DNA of 64,000 bases from Arachnia propionica (GTDB lineage: Bacteria > Actinomycetota > Actinomycetes > Propionibacteriales > Propionibacteriaceae): the NCBI RefSeq assembly GCF_003859805.1, contig NZ_RQZG01000012.1, positions 45,290 through 109,289 of the forward strand. The letters run 5' to 3'. The notes below the pieces were generated by a model that ran no database searches, was not told the origin of the DNA, and was given only the letters and a program-made list of their open reading frames with translations. Positions 9,306-17,157 of this stretch are shown piece after piece. Every line of letters begins with the position of its first letter. Positions within the stretch are counted from its first letter, which is position 1. The translations under genes and the position numbers were made by a program.

Positions 9306-10493
9306 TCAGTCGATGGTGATGGTGAGGCCGTCAGCGGCGGCACTGCGGGCGATGGCGTCGGCGATCCGCAGCTCACGGTGGCCGTCGGCGAACGACGCGC
9401 AGGGCGGCAGCGCGCCGTCGGTGACCCCCGCCACCTGCTGCAGGAAGGCGTGGGCCTGATAGGTGAACTGTTCGATCTGGGTGAAGCCGACCCCCTGGAA
9501 GGCCATCGACGACCCGTTGGCGAAGTACGGGAACGACGGCCCGACCAGCACCTGGCGAGGCCCGCCGAGACCTACCGGGGAGGAGGAGTCGGTGAGGGTG
9601 ATCTCCCCGGCCCGGGCCATGTCGAAGTCGGCGCGGCCCTCGGTGCCGATCACCTCGAAACGCAACGAGTTGGGGGTGCCGTGGGCGATGCGGGAGACGG
9701 AGAACGTCCCCACCACCCCTGACGCGAAGCGTGCGGTGAACGTGGCCACGTCGTCGTTGGTGACGGGCACCAGTTCACCCCCGGAGGCAGCGGTGACCCC
9801 GCGACCACCCATCACCACCCCTGACGGGGTCGGGCGTTCGGTGATGACGGTGGACAGGATCGCGCCACTGACGGAGACGATCGGGCCGCAGACCAGCTCG
9901 GCCGCGTCGATGAGGTGGGAGCCGACGTCCCCGAGGGCGCCGGAGCCCATCGGGCCGGTGTAGCGCCACGCGATGGGGGTCAGGGGATCGACACCGTAGT
10001 CACAGAAGTAGGAGCCGTTGAAGTGGCTCACCGTCCCGAGGGTGCCGTCCTGCACCAGTTCCGCGATCCGCGCGATGCCCGGGTTGCGGCGGTAGCAGTA
10101 CCCCAAACCGGTCACGACGTCGTGGCCGGCCTCCAGCTCCGCCATCGCGGCGGCGTCGTCGAGGGTGTCGGCGAGGGGTTTCTCGCACAGCACGTGCTTA
10201 CCGGCCCTGACCAGGGCCTCGGCCATCTCACGGTGCAGCGAGTTCGCCACCACGATGGAGACGATGTCGATGTCGTCATCGGCGACGATGTCGCGCCAGT
10301 CCGCGGTCGCGTGCTCGTAGCCGTAGGCCTTCGCCGCCGATTCGGCGAACGGCAGGTGCTGGTCGGCGATGGTGGCCAGTCTCAGCCGGGGGAGGTCGGA
10401 GTCGTAGATGGTGTTGACCTGCCGCCACGCGTTGGCGTGGGTGCGGCCGGCCATGCCGGCGCCGATGACGGCGACCGAGAGCGTGGGGGACAT
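9306..10493 (-). CDS. Gfo/Idh/MocA-family NAD(P)-dependent oxidoreductase
   Basis: A 395-aa dehydrogenase. The Rossmann fingerprint VAVIGAGMAGRTHA is at the N-terminus, and VLCEKPLADT contains the EKP lysine typical of the family. The C-terminal half has the family's GSGALGDVGSHLIDAAELV stretch with the catalytic His-bearing helix. The start at 10493 follows GAGAGG; about 36 upstream codons in the same frame are not protein-like. Likely role: oxidation of a cyclitol or sugar hydroxyl, feeding the adjacent isomerase-like protein. Its promoter region contains an IolR-like motif (10568-10577), which ties it to the distant inositol-type cluster at 44-48 kb. Confidence 0.85.
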   Translation of the reverse strand: MSPTLSVAVIGAGMAGRTHANAWRQVNTIYDSDLPRLRLATIADQHLPFAESAAKAYGYEHATADWRDIVADDDIDIVSIVVANSLHREMAEALVRAGKHVLCEKPLADTLDDAAAMAELEAGHDVVTGLGYCYRRNPGIARIAELVQDGTLGTVSHFNGSYFCDYGVDPLTPIAWRYTGPMGSGALGDVGSHLIDAAELVCGPIVSVSGAILSTVITERPTPSGVVMGGRGVTAASGGELVPVTNDDVATFTARFASGVVGTFSVSRIAHGTPNSLRFEVIGTEGRADFDMARAGEITLTDSSSPVGLGGPRQVLVGPSFPYFANGSSMAFQGVGFTQIEQFTYQAHAFLQQVAGVTDGALPPCASFADGHRELRIADAIARSAAADGLTITID

Positions 10494-10567
10494 GGGAACC
10501 TCTCTCGACGGTGAGCGCTGGGGCTGTGCCACCATCATCCACCCGGGATGGGCAAAGTTCAACTGGA

Positions 10568-10577
10568 TGTTCGGACA
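10568..10577 (-). promoter_or_regulatory. IolR-like motif upstream of the oxidoreductase gene
   Basis: Read on the minus strand the site is TGTCCGAACA. Very similar decamers lie upstream of iolA (10670) and of three transcription units in the 44-47 kb cluster. It fits the IolR consensus KGWCHTRACA that I recall for Corynebacterium glutamicum at nine of ten positions. A site for a GntR-type inositol regulator is inferred. Confidence 0.45.
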
Positions 10578-10669
10578 AACTTTGAGATGCGCGCCACGCA
10601 TCTCAGATGGTCACCTGCTCCTCCCCGTGGGGTGGGGGAGGGGATGCCATGTCAGCAATCCGGTGGTAT

Positions 10670-10679
10670 TGTATGGACA
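10670..10679 (-). promoter_or_regulatory. IolR-like motif upstream of iolA
   Basis: On the minus strand the site reads TGTCCATACA, about 70 bases before the iolA start. It matches eight of ten positions of the recalled IolR consensus and resembles the site in front of the divergent oxidoreductase gene. Confidence 0.4.
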
Positions 10680-10749
10680 AAGCTTCAGGTGTGAGGTGTG
10701 CCCCGACGCCGGGGTCACCCCAGGCTGAACCACCTTCGAGAGGAAACCC

Positions 10750-12246
10750 ATGCCCACCATCTCCCACTGGATCGACGGCGCTCCGTACGAGGGCCAGCCC
10801 GACCACACGATCCCCGTCGAGAACCCCGCCACCGGCAAGGTGACCGCCGAACTGCTGTCGGCGAGCAGGGCTGATCTCGACCACGCCGTCGCCTCCTCCC
10901 GCGCCGCCCAGAAGAAGTGGGCCAAGTACTCGCTGGCCAAGCGCACCGCCATCATGTTCAAGATGCGTGAACTGGTGCTGGCCAACCAGGACGAACTGGC
11001 CCGCGCCATCGTCGACGAGCACGGCAAGGACTACTCGGACGCCATCGGAGAGATCCAGCGTGGCCGCGAGACCCTGGACTTCGCCTGCGGTATCGCCGCC
11101 GCGCTGAAGGGCGAGTACTCCTTCGACATCTCCAGCGGCGTGGACATCCACACCATCCGCCAGCCCGTCGGCGTGGTGGCTGGCATCTGCCCGTTCAACT
11201 TCCCCGTGATGGTGCCGATGTGGATGCACCCCATCGCCATCGCCACCGGCAACGCGTTCCTGCTCAAGCCCGCCTCGCCGACCCCCACCGCGTCGCTCAT
11301 CATCGCGCGCCTCTACAAGGAGGCGGGGCTGCCCGACGGCGTGTTCAACGTGCTGGCCGGTGACCGCCAGCTGGTCTCCGACATCCTCACCCACTCCGGC
11401 ATCGACGCGATCTCCTTCGTCGGCTCCACCCCGGTGGCGCACATCGTGCAGGACACCGGTGTGTCCCACGGCAAGCGGGTCCACGCCCTGGGCGGGGCCA
11501 ACAACCACGCCATCGTGATGCCCGACGCGGACCTGGAGTTCGCCGCCCAGCACATCTCCGCCGCCGCCTTCGGTGCCGCCGGTGAGCGTTGCATGGCGCT
11601 GCCCGTGGTGGTCGCCGTCGGTGGGGTCGGTGACCGGCTGGCTGAGCTCGTCGCCGCGAACGGCGCGAAGATCAAGGTGGGCTACGGCATGGATGAGGGG
11701 GTCCAGATGGGCCCGGTCATCACCGCCAAGGACCGCGACCGCATCGTCGGGCTCATCGACGACGGTGAGGCGCGCGGTGCGAAGGTGGTGCTCGACGGTC
11801 GTGGATGCAAGGTCGAGGGCTACGAGGACGGCTTCTGGGTCGGCCCGACGGTGCTGACGAAGGTGCCGCTGGACGCCCCGGTCTACAAGGACGAGGTGTT
11901 CGGGCCGGTGCTGTGCATCGTCGAGGCGGAGAACTACGCCGAGGCCATCGAGATCGTCAACGCCTCCGAGTTCGGCAACGGTGCGGCCATCTTCACCAAC
12001 GACGGTGGCTACGCGCGTCGGTTCCAGCTGGACGTGGAGGCCGGCATGGTGGGTGTCAACGTGCCGATCCCGACGCCGGTGGCGTACTACTCCTTCGGTG
12101 GGTGGAAGGAGTCGCTGCTGGGTGACACCCACATCCACGGCCCGGAGGGTGTCCACTTCTACACGCGGGCCAAGGCCATCACCAGCCGGTGGCCCTCGGA
12201 GTCCGGCGCCTACGCCGCGACGATGAGCTTCCAGCGCGAGGAGTGA
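10750..12246 (+). CDS. iolA: CoA-acylating methylmalonate-semialdehyde dehydrogenase
   Basis: A 498-aa aldehyde dehydrogenase that oxidatively decarboxylates malonate or methylmalonate semialdehyde to acetyl-CoA or propionyl-CoA; it is the last step of myo-inositol degradation and also acts in valine breakdown (also called mmsA). The length matches the family. The nucleophile Cys281 sits in GAAGERCMALP, a hallmark of this subgroup; the cofactor strand GICPFNFPVMVPMWM and the C-terminal FGGWKESLLGD also fit. The start ATG follows GAGAGGAAACCC. It is monocistronic, closed by a hairpin at 12258-12293 and divergent from the Gfo/isomerase pair. The shared upstream motif favours the inositol role. 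Confidence 0.9.
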   Translation: MPTISHWIDGAPYEGQPDHTIPVENPATGKVTAELLSASRADLDHAVASSRAAQKKWAKYSLAKRTAIMFKMRELVLANQDELARAIVDEHGKDYSDAIGEIQRGRETLDFACGIAAALKGEYSFDISSGVDIHTIRQPVGVVAGICPFNFPVMVPMWMHPIAIATGNAFLLKPASPTPTASLIIARLYKEAGLPDGVFNVLAGDRQLVSDILTHSGIDAISFVGSTPVAHIVQDTGVSHGKRVHALGGANNHAIVMPDADLEFAAQHISAAAFGAAGERCMALPVVVAVGGVGDRLAELVAANGAKIKVGYGMDEGVQMGPVITAKDRDRIVGLIDDGEARGAKVVLDGRGCKVEGYEDGFWVGPTVLTKVPLDAPVYKDEVFGPVLCIVEAENYAEAIEIVNASEFGNGAAIFTNDGGYARRFQLDVEAGMVGVNVPIPTPVAYYSFGGWKESLLGDTHIHGPEGVHFYTRAKAITSRWPSESGAYAATMSFQREE

Positions 12247-12257
12247 GCCAGAGCTGA

Positions 12258-12293
12258 GAGCGCCGGGGAGGTCGAGAGGCCTCCCCGGCGCTC
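12258..12293 (+). terminator. Hairpin terminator after iolA
   Basis: Perfect 14-base arms at 12258-12271 and 12280-12293 begin 11 bases after the iolA stop, followed by a weakly T-rich tract. Confidence 0.75.
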
Positions 12294-12306
12294 TGTCGTC
12301 CTCCCA

Positions 12307-12438
12307 GCTGGTCGAGCCGCGAAGCTGAGCGATCGTGTCGAGGCCTCCGGGACCCGGTGCCGGAACTCAGGTGGAGCGGAGACCTCGCCGGGTCTCGGCA
12401 CGGTTTCCTTCGCAGGTTCGCGGCCCGGCTCGACCAGC
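12307..12438. repeat. GGTCGAGCC-type inverted repeat element
   Basis: The left arm (12307-12323, GCTGGTCGAGCCGCGAA) is repeated in reverse at 12417-12438 with a five-base insertion, giving a 130-bp element. It also holds the string GTGTCGAGGCC at 12335-12345. Related GGTCGAGCCG / GTGTCGAGACC sequences occur at 19628-19641 and 21556-21602. It fills most of the 450-bp gap between iolA and the glucoside operon, in which I see no gene. Confidence 0.6.
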
Positions 12439-12635
12439 GGCGGGAAGGTGCCGTGGCTGGTCGTGGGTCGGCTTCGTGGGGGCGATGGTGGGTGCGGCAG
12501 GTGGGGTGCCGGGTGGGCGACCGATGGGTCGGGCAAAGGTCTCGAATCGGTAACGTTTTCCGCCCGGAGAGGGGCCACTGAACTTGGCTCTGGCTACTGC
12601 AGATGCCGTCGATGAGAGGTTCTTGAGCGGGTTTG

Positions 12636-12649
12636 TGAGAGCGCTTCCA
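12636..12649. promoter_or_regulatory. CebR-like LacI-family operator
   Basis: TGAGAGCGCTTCCA differs at two positions from the 14-bp palindrome TGGGAGCGCTCCCA bound by CebR, the cellobiose repressor of Streptomyces. It lies 50 bases before the first gene of an operon laid out like cebEFG-bglC (binding protein, two permeases, GH1 glucosidase). No lacI-type gene is in the window, so the repressor must be encoded elsewhere. Confidence 0.6.
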
Positions 12650-12699
12650 TCCTGGCGAGAAGTGCGGTACTGTCTCCTCAACACACACGAGGAGGTGGC

Positions 12700-13737
12700 A
12701 TGACCAGAGTTCCCGCCCCGGGCGTCGATCACGGCATCCCGGCCAGCAAGCGGTGGCGCTACGGCGAGACCCCGTGGCGCGACGTCCCACCGTGCCCGCC
12801 TGCCGCCCGCGTCATCGTCGACAACGACTTCGCCGGTGACCCGGACGACCTGTACCAGCTCGTCCACCACCTGCTCTCGCCGAGTGTGGAGGTCGTCGGC
12901 GTCGTCGCCTCCCACCTGCGCGACGGCGACCCCATGACCGATTCATCCCACACCGCCACCGACGCCGAACTCATCGCGCTGGACCTGCTGGCCCGCATGG
13001 GGTGCGAATCCACCGAGCTCATCTGGCGTGGCGCCGAGCAGGCCCTGGCGGACTGCGAGACCCCGCAGGACTCGCCCGCCGCCCGCCGCATCATCGCCGA
13101 GGCCCTGAGGGACGATCCTCGCCCGTTGTACTACGCGGCCGGTGGTGGGCTCACCGATCTGGCCTCGGCCATCCTCATCGAACCCGAGGTGGCCGAACGC
13201 CTCACCCTGGTGTGGGTCGGAGGTTCCGAGTACGCCGGGCTCGGCGACCCGCCGCCCGGTGCGATGCCGATCGAGTACAACCTCATGATCGACGTCAACT
13301 CCGGCCGTGTCTGCTTCGACGCGCAGGACCTGACCATCTGGCAGGTGCCGCGCGACACCTACCGGCAGGCCATCATCTCCGAGTCGGTGCTGCGGATCCG
13401 GCTCGGCCAGAGCGGACCGTTGGGCGCGTACATGTACCGCGAGATCAAACAACTGCTCGACGACTGCGCCGCCGCCGGGCAACCCGTCACGGGTGGCTAC
13501 GACATCGGCGACAACGCCCTCGTGCTGCTCACCGCGCTCCAGACGGTCTACGAGGCCGACACCTCGTCGTCGCGATGGATCGTCAAACCAACACCTCGGA
13601 TCATGGAGTCCGGGGACTACCGACCGATGCACGGCACCCGGCCCATGCGGGTCTACACCAGCATCGACATGCGCCTGATCGTTGAGGACCTGTGCCTCAA
13701 GATCGAGGAATTCGCCAAGTGGCAGGCCGACGTCTGA
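12700..13737 (+). CDS. Nucleoside hydrolase-like protein
   Basis: A 345-aa protein of the inosine/uridine-preferring nucleoside hydrolase superfamily. The N-terminal calcium-binding signature appears as VIVDNDFAGDPDDLYQL, a variant of DTDxGxDD; residues in the middle (LYYAAGGGLTDLASAI and EYNLMIDVNSG) match the family's second strand set. GAGGAGG lies five bases before the ATG. It is the first gene behind a CebR-like operator and precedes the sugar ABC genes by 119 bases. Hydrolysis of an N- or O-glycosidic bond of an imported compound is likely. The unusual DNDFAGD signature makes a non-nucleoside substrate possible; its presence in a glucoside operon supports this only by inference. Confidence 0.7.
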   Translation: MTRVPAPGVDHGIPASKRWRYGETPWRDVPPCPPAARVIVDNDFAGDPDDLYQLVHHLLSPSVEVVGVVASHLRDGDPMTDSSHTATDAELIALDLLARMGCESTELIWRGAEQALADCETPQDSPAARRIIAEALRDDPRPLYYAAGGGLTDLASAILIEPEVAERLTLVWVGGSEYAGLGDPPPGAMPIEYNLMIDVNSGRVCFDAQDLTIWQVPRDTYRQAIISESVLRIRLGQSGPLGAYMYREIKQLLDDCAAAGQPVTGGYDIGDNALVLLTALQTVYEADTSSSRWIVKPTPRIMESGDYRPMHGTRPMRVYTSIDMRLIVEDLCLKIEEFAKWQADV

Positions 13738-13856
13738 AACCCCGGACGACAGCACTGTCGAGGAAGTGAATCCACCACGGTTCCCCGGTGACACCATCGG
13801 GAAATCACCAGACAAGAAAACCAGCGGAAACAATCCACTGAACAAGGGAGTTCCCA

Positions 13857-15128
13857 ATGACAATCAGGAAGAAGGCACTCGCGCTGGCCGCGACCACCGG
13901 CGTGCTGCTCGCGATGACCGCATGCGGTGGCTCACAGAGCGGAGACGGCGACGGCGGACAGGTCACCCTCACCATCTCACTGTTCAACGACTTCGGGTAC
14001 GAGGAGCTGTACAAGGAGTACATGAAGCAGAACCCGAACATCAAGATCGAGGAGCAGCGCACCGCCCAGGCGACCAACGCCCGCGACGACCTGAACACCA
14101 AGATCGCCGCCGGGTCCGGGCTGGCCGATGTCGTTGCCGTCGAGGGTGACTGGATGCCAGAGCTGGTCCAGTACGATGACCAGTGGGTCGACCTCAGCGG
14201 CGACGACGTGAAGGACCGCTGGTTCGACTGGAAGGCCCAGAAGGCCACCTCCCCGGACGGCAAGCTGCTCGGCTACGGCACCGACTCCGCCCCCAACGCC
14301 ATCTGCTACCGCGCCGATGTCTTCGCCGAGGCCGGGCTGCCGAGCGACCGCGAGGAGGTCGCGAAGCTGCTGGAGGGCGACTGGGAGAACTACTTCAAGG
14401 TCGGGGCCGACTTCAAGGCCAAGAAGCCCGATGTCGCGTGGTTCGACTCCAGCTCGGTGGTCTTCCAGGGCATGATCTCGCAGATGCCGAACGCCTTCGA
14501 GAACAGCGACGACACCCCCATCCCGCTGGACCAGAACGCCGACATGAAGAAGGTCTACGACCTCATCAGCGCCAACATGGACCAGTCGGCCCACCTCGTC
14601 GCCTGGACCGATGACTGGACCGCTGCCTTCCAGGGTGAGCCGAAGTTCGCCACCACGATGTGCCCGAGCTGGATGGCCGGTGTCATCAAGGACCAGGCCG
14701 CAGGCGTCACGGGCTGGGACATCGCCCCGGTCTTCCCCGGTGGCCCCAGCAACTCCGGTGGCTCCTACCTGATGGTCCCCACCCAGTCGAAGCACCAGGA
14801 GGAGGCCAAGAAACTGGCCGACTGGCTGACCGCGCCCGAGCAGCAGCTCAAGGCCTACAAGGTGAAGGACACCTTCCCGAGCCAGAAGAAGGCCGTCGAG
14901 TCCCCCGAGATCGCTGACTCCAAGAGCGAGTTCTTCAACGACGCGCCGGTCGGCAAGATCTACGGTGACATGGCCTCCAAGATCACCGTCCAGCCCTTCA
15001 CCGGCAAGCGGTACGCCCAGATCCGTGGCATCGTCGGTGACGCCCTGGGACGCGTCGACACCGGTGCTGCCAGTGCTGAGGACTCCTGGCAGCAGGCCTT
15101 GGAGCAGTACAAGAACGAAGTCAAGTGA
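13857..15128 (+). CDS. ABC sugar transporter, lipoprotein substrate-binding protein
   Basis: A 423-aa family-1 extracellular solute-binding protein (CUT1 type, for oligosaccharides or glycosides). The signal peptide MTIRKKALALAATTGVLL ends in the lipobox MTAC with Cys23, then a Gly/Asp-rich linker. The mature part shows the family's NPNIKIEEQ strand, SGLADVVAVEGD, and a C-terminal helix rich in Gln/Lys. AAGGGAG precedes the ATG. Two matching permeases follow; the ATPase is not encoded here, as usual for actinobacterial CUT1 systems that share an MsiK-type ATPase. A hairpin directly after the stop probably keeps this gene more abundant than the permeases. Confidence 0.9.
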   Translation: MTIRKKALALAATTGVLLAMTACGGSQSGDGDGGQVTLTISLFNDFGYEELYKEYMKQNPNIKIEEQRTAQATNARDDLNTKIAAGSGLADVVAVEGDWMPELVQYDDQWVDLSGDDVKDRWFDWKAQKATSPDGKLLGYGTDSAPNAICYRADVFAEAGLPSDREEVAKLLEGDWENYFKVGADFKAKKPDVAWFDSSSVVFQGMISQMPNAFENSDDTPIPLDQNADMKKVYDLISANMDQSAHLVAWTDDWTAAFQGEPKFATTMCPSWMAGVIKDQAAGVTGWDIAPVFPGGPSNSGGSYLMVPTQSKHQEEAKKLADWLTAPEQQLKAYKVKDTFPSQKKAVESPEIADSKSEFFNDAPVGKIYGDMASKITVQPFTGKRYAQIRGIVGDALGRVDTGAASAEDSWQQALEQYKNEVK

Positions 15129-15146
15129 CCATCGTCCACCAACACG

Positions 15147-15178
15147 GCTGAGGGCACCCCGCCCGGGGTGCCCTCAGC
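15147..15178 (+). terminator. Intra-operon attenuating hairpin after the binding-protein gene
   Basis: Perfect 14-base arms (15147-15160 and 15165-15178) with a four-base loop start 18 bases after the binding-protein stop. The next gene's AAGGGGAA site follows at once. Partial termination or 3'-end mRNA protection would give excess binding protein. Confidence 0.7.
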
Positions 15179-15190
15179 AAGGGGAATGAC

Positions 15191-16210
15191 ATGACAGTGA
15201 CATCCAAGGAGCAGCCGGAGCTGGCAACGCAGTTCCCGGCCCCGAGACTGCGCATGACCGGCAGCGAGCGGTTCAACCGCCTCGACATGAAGGTCAGTCC
15301 CTATCTCTACGTGGCCCCGTTCTTCATCATCTTCGGGCTCACCGGGCTCTTCCCGATGCTCTACACCGCCTTCATCTCTGTCCATGAATGGCATCTCATC
15401 AAGGGAAATCAGGGTTTCGTCGGATTCGAGAACTTCTCCTCCGTGCTGGGGCAGCCCAACTTCTGGAAGTCACTCGGCAACACCTTCTCCATCTTCGTCC
15501 TGTCCTCGATTCCCCAGCTCATCGCGGCGGTGCTCATCGCCGCCGCACTGGATGCCAACCTGCGCGCCAAGACCTTCTGGCGGCTGGGGGTGCTCATGCC
15601 CTACGTCGTCACCCCCGTCGCGGTCTCGCTCATCTTCGGCAAGCTGTTCGCCGACCAGAGCGGCCTGGTCAACGCCCTGCTGGCCGTCGTCAACCAGAAT
15701 CCCGTCGGATGGCACGTCGACCCACTGGCGGCGCACTTCGCCATCGCCACGATGGTCAACTTCCGCTGGACCGGCTACAACACCCTCATCATCCTGGCCG
15801 CCATGCAGGCCATCCCCCGCGACCTCTACGAGGCCGCCATCATCGACGGGGCCAGCCGGGTACGGCGATTCTTCTTCGTCACCATCCCGATGATCCGCCC
15901 CACTCTCATCTTCATGGTGCTCACCTCCACCATCGGTGGACTGCAGATCTTCGACGAGCCCAAGACCTTCGACTCCAGCGGTCGGGGAGGGCCTGATCAG
16001 CAGTGGATGACGTTGACGATGTACCTCCACGACATGGGGTGGGGTGCGACACGTGACTTCGGCCGGGCCGCTGCCATCGCCTGGCTGCTGTTCCTCATCG
16101 TCATCGCCCTGGCCGCCGTCAACTACCTCATCGTCAGGCTGATCTCCTCGGAGGAACCGGGGGCGAACAAGCGCAGGAACACCCGTCGCACCAAGGAGGT
16201 CTCCGCATGA
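15191..16210 (+). CDS. ABC sugar permease, MalF/UgpA-type
   Basis: A 339-aa integral membrane protein with about six hydrophobic segments, the first at about residues 35-60 (PYLYVAPFFIIFGLTGLFPML). The EAA loop that contacts the ATPase is near residues 216-235 (EAAIIDGASRVRRFFFVTIP). It pairs with the MalG-type permease whose start overlaps its stop as ATGA. Together with the preceding binding protein it imports a glycoside, most likely a beta-glucoside given the GH1 enzyme in the same unit. Confidence 0.88.
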   Translation: MTVTSKEQPELATQFPAPRLRMTGSERFNRLDMKVSPYLYVAPFFIIFGLTGLFPMLYTAFISVHEWHLIKGNQGFVGFENFSSVLGQPNFWKSLGNTFSIFVLSSIPQLIAAVLIAAALDANLRAKTFWRLGVLMPYVVTPVAVSLIFGKLFADQSGLVNALLAVVNQNPVGWHVDPLAAHFAIATMVNFRWTGYNTLIILAAMQAIPRDLYEAAIIDGASRVRRFFFVTIPMIRPTLIFMVLTSTIGGLQIFDEPKTFDSSGRGGPDQQWMTLTMYLHDMGWGATRDFGRAAAIAWLLFLIVIALAAVNYLIVRLISSEEPGANKRRNTRRTKEVSA

Positions 16211-17157
16211 GCCGCGACCAGATGTCGGCCCCGGCCATCGAACAGTTCGCCGGGAAGGGAGCGGCACGGGCCGCCCGCCGTCGCGCCATCCGCAACGGTG
16301 AGGTGCCGCAGTCCAGGGGCGCCGCATTCGGGGTGGATCGTCGGCCGGGGATCTTCACCTACCTCTTCCTCGCCATCGTCGTGGCGGCCTGCTTCGCCCC
16401 GCTCTACTACTCCCTCATCCTGGCCTCCCACACCGGTGCCGAGGTGGCCCAGAAATCGCTGCCGTCACTGTTGCCCGGTGGAGAGCTGCTGGTGAACCTG
16501 CAGCGGGTCTTCGAATCCGACATCAAGATCTGGCAGGCGGTCTGGAACTCCGTCATCGTCGCGGTGGTCACCGCCGTCTCGGTGATGCTCACCTCCACCC
16601 TGGCCGGCTTCGCCTTCTCCAAGCTGCGCTTCAAGGGAAGCAACGCTCTGCTGGTCTTCATCATCGCCACCATGGCCGTCCCCGCCCAGCTGGGCGTGGT
16701 GCCGCTGTTCATGATCATGGCCAAGCTGGGCTGGGTCGGTGAGCTGCAGGCCGTCATCGTGCCCGGTCTGGCCTCGGCCTTCGGGGTGTTCTGGATGACC
16801 CAGTACCTGCGCGGTGCCCTGCCCTACGAGCTGGTGGAGGCCGCCCGTGTCGACGGCTGCTCCATGATCCGCACCTTCTGGCACGTGGCCCTGCCCGCCG
16901 CCCGCCCCGCCATGTCGATGCTCGGCATGTTCACCTTCGTGGGCTCGTGGACCAGCTTCTTCTGGCCCTTCATCGTCCTGGGCTCGAAGAACCCGACGCT
17001 GCCCGTCGCCCTGACCCTGCTGCAGGGTCGCTACTTCACCGACTACTCACTCGTCATGACCGGGGTCCTCATCACGACCGTCCCGCTCATGATCCTGTTC
17101 ATCTTCGCCGGTCGGCAGCTCGTCGCCGGTGTCATGCAAGGAGCTGTCAAGGGATGA
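16207..17157 (+). CDS. ABC sugar permease, MalG/UgpE-type
   Basis: A 316-aa membrane protein, the partner of the preceding permease. An Ala/Arg-rich cytoplasmic N-terminus (about 45 residues) precedes the first membrane segment (FTYLFLAIVVAACFAPLYY). The EAA loop is VEAARVDGCSMIRTFWHVALP. Overlap with both neighbours (ATGA upstream and ATGA into the glucosidase start) shows tight translational coupling. Confidence 0.88.
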   Translation: MSRDQMSAPAIEQFAGKGAARAARRRAIRNGEVPQSRGAAFGVDRRPGIFTYLFLAIVVAACFAPLYYSLILASHTGAEVAQKSLPSLLPGGELLVNLQRVFESDIKIWQAVWNSVIVAVVTAVSVMLTSTLAGFAFSKLRFKGSNALLVFIIATMAVPAQLGVVPLFMIMAKLGWVGELQAVIVPGLASAFGVFWMTQYLRGALPYELVEAARVDGCSMIRTFWHVALPAARPAMSMLGMFTFVGSWTSFFWPFIVLGSKNPTLPVALTLLQGRYFTDYSLVMTGVLITTVPLMILFIFAGRQLVAGVMQGAVKG

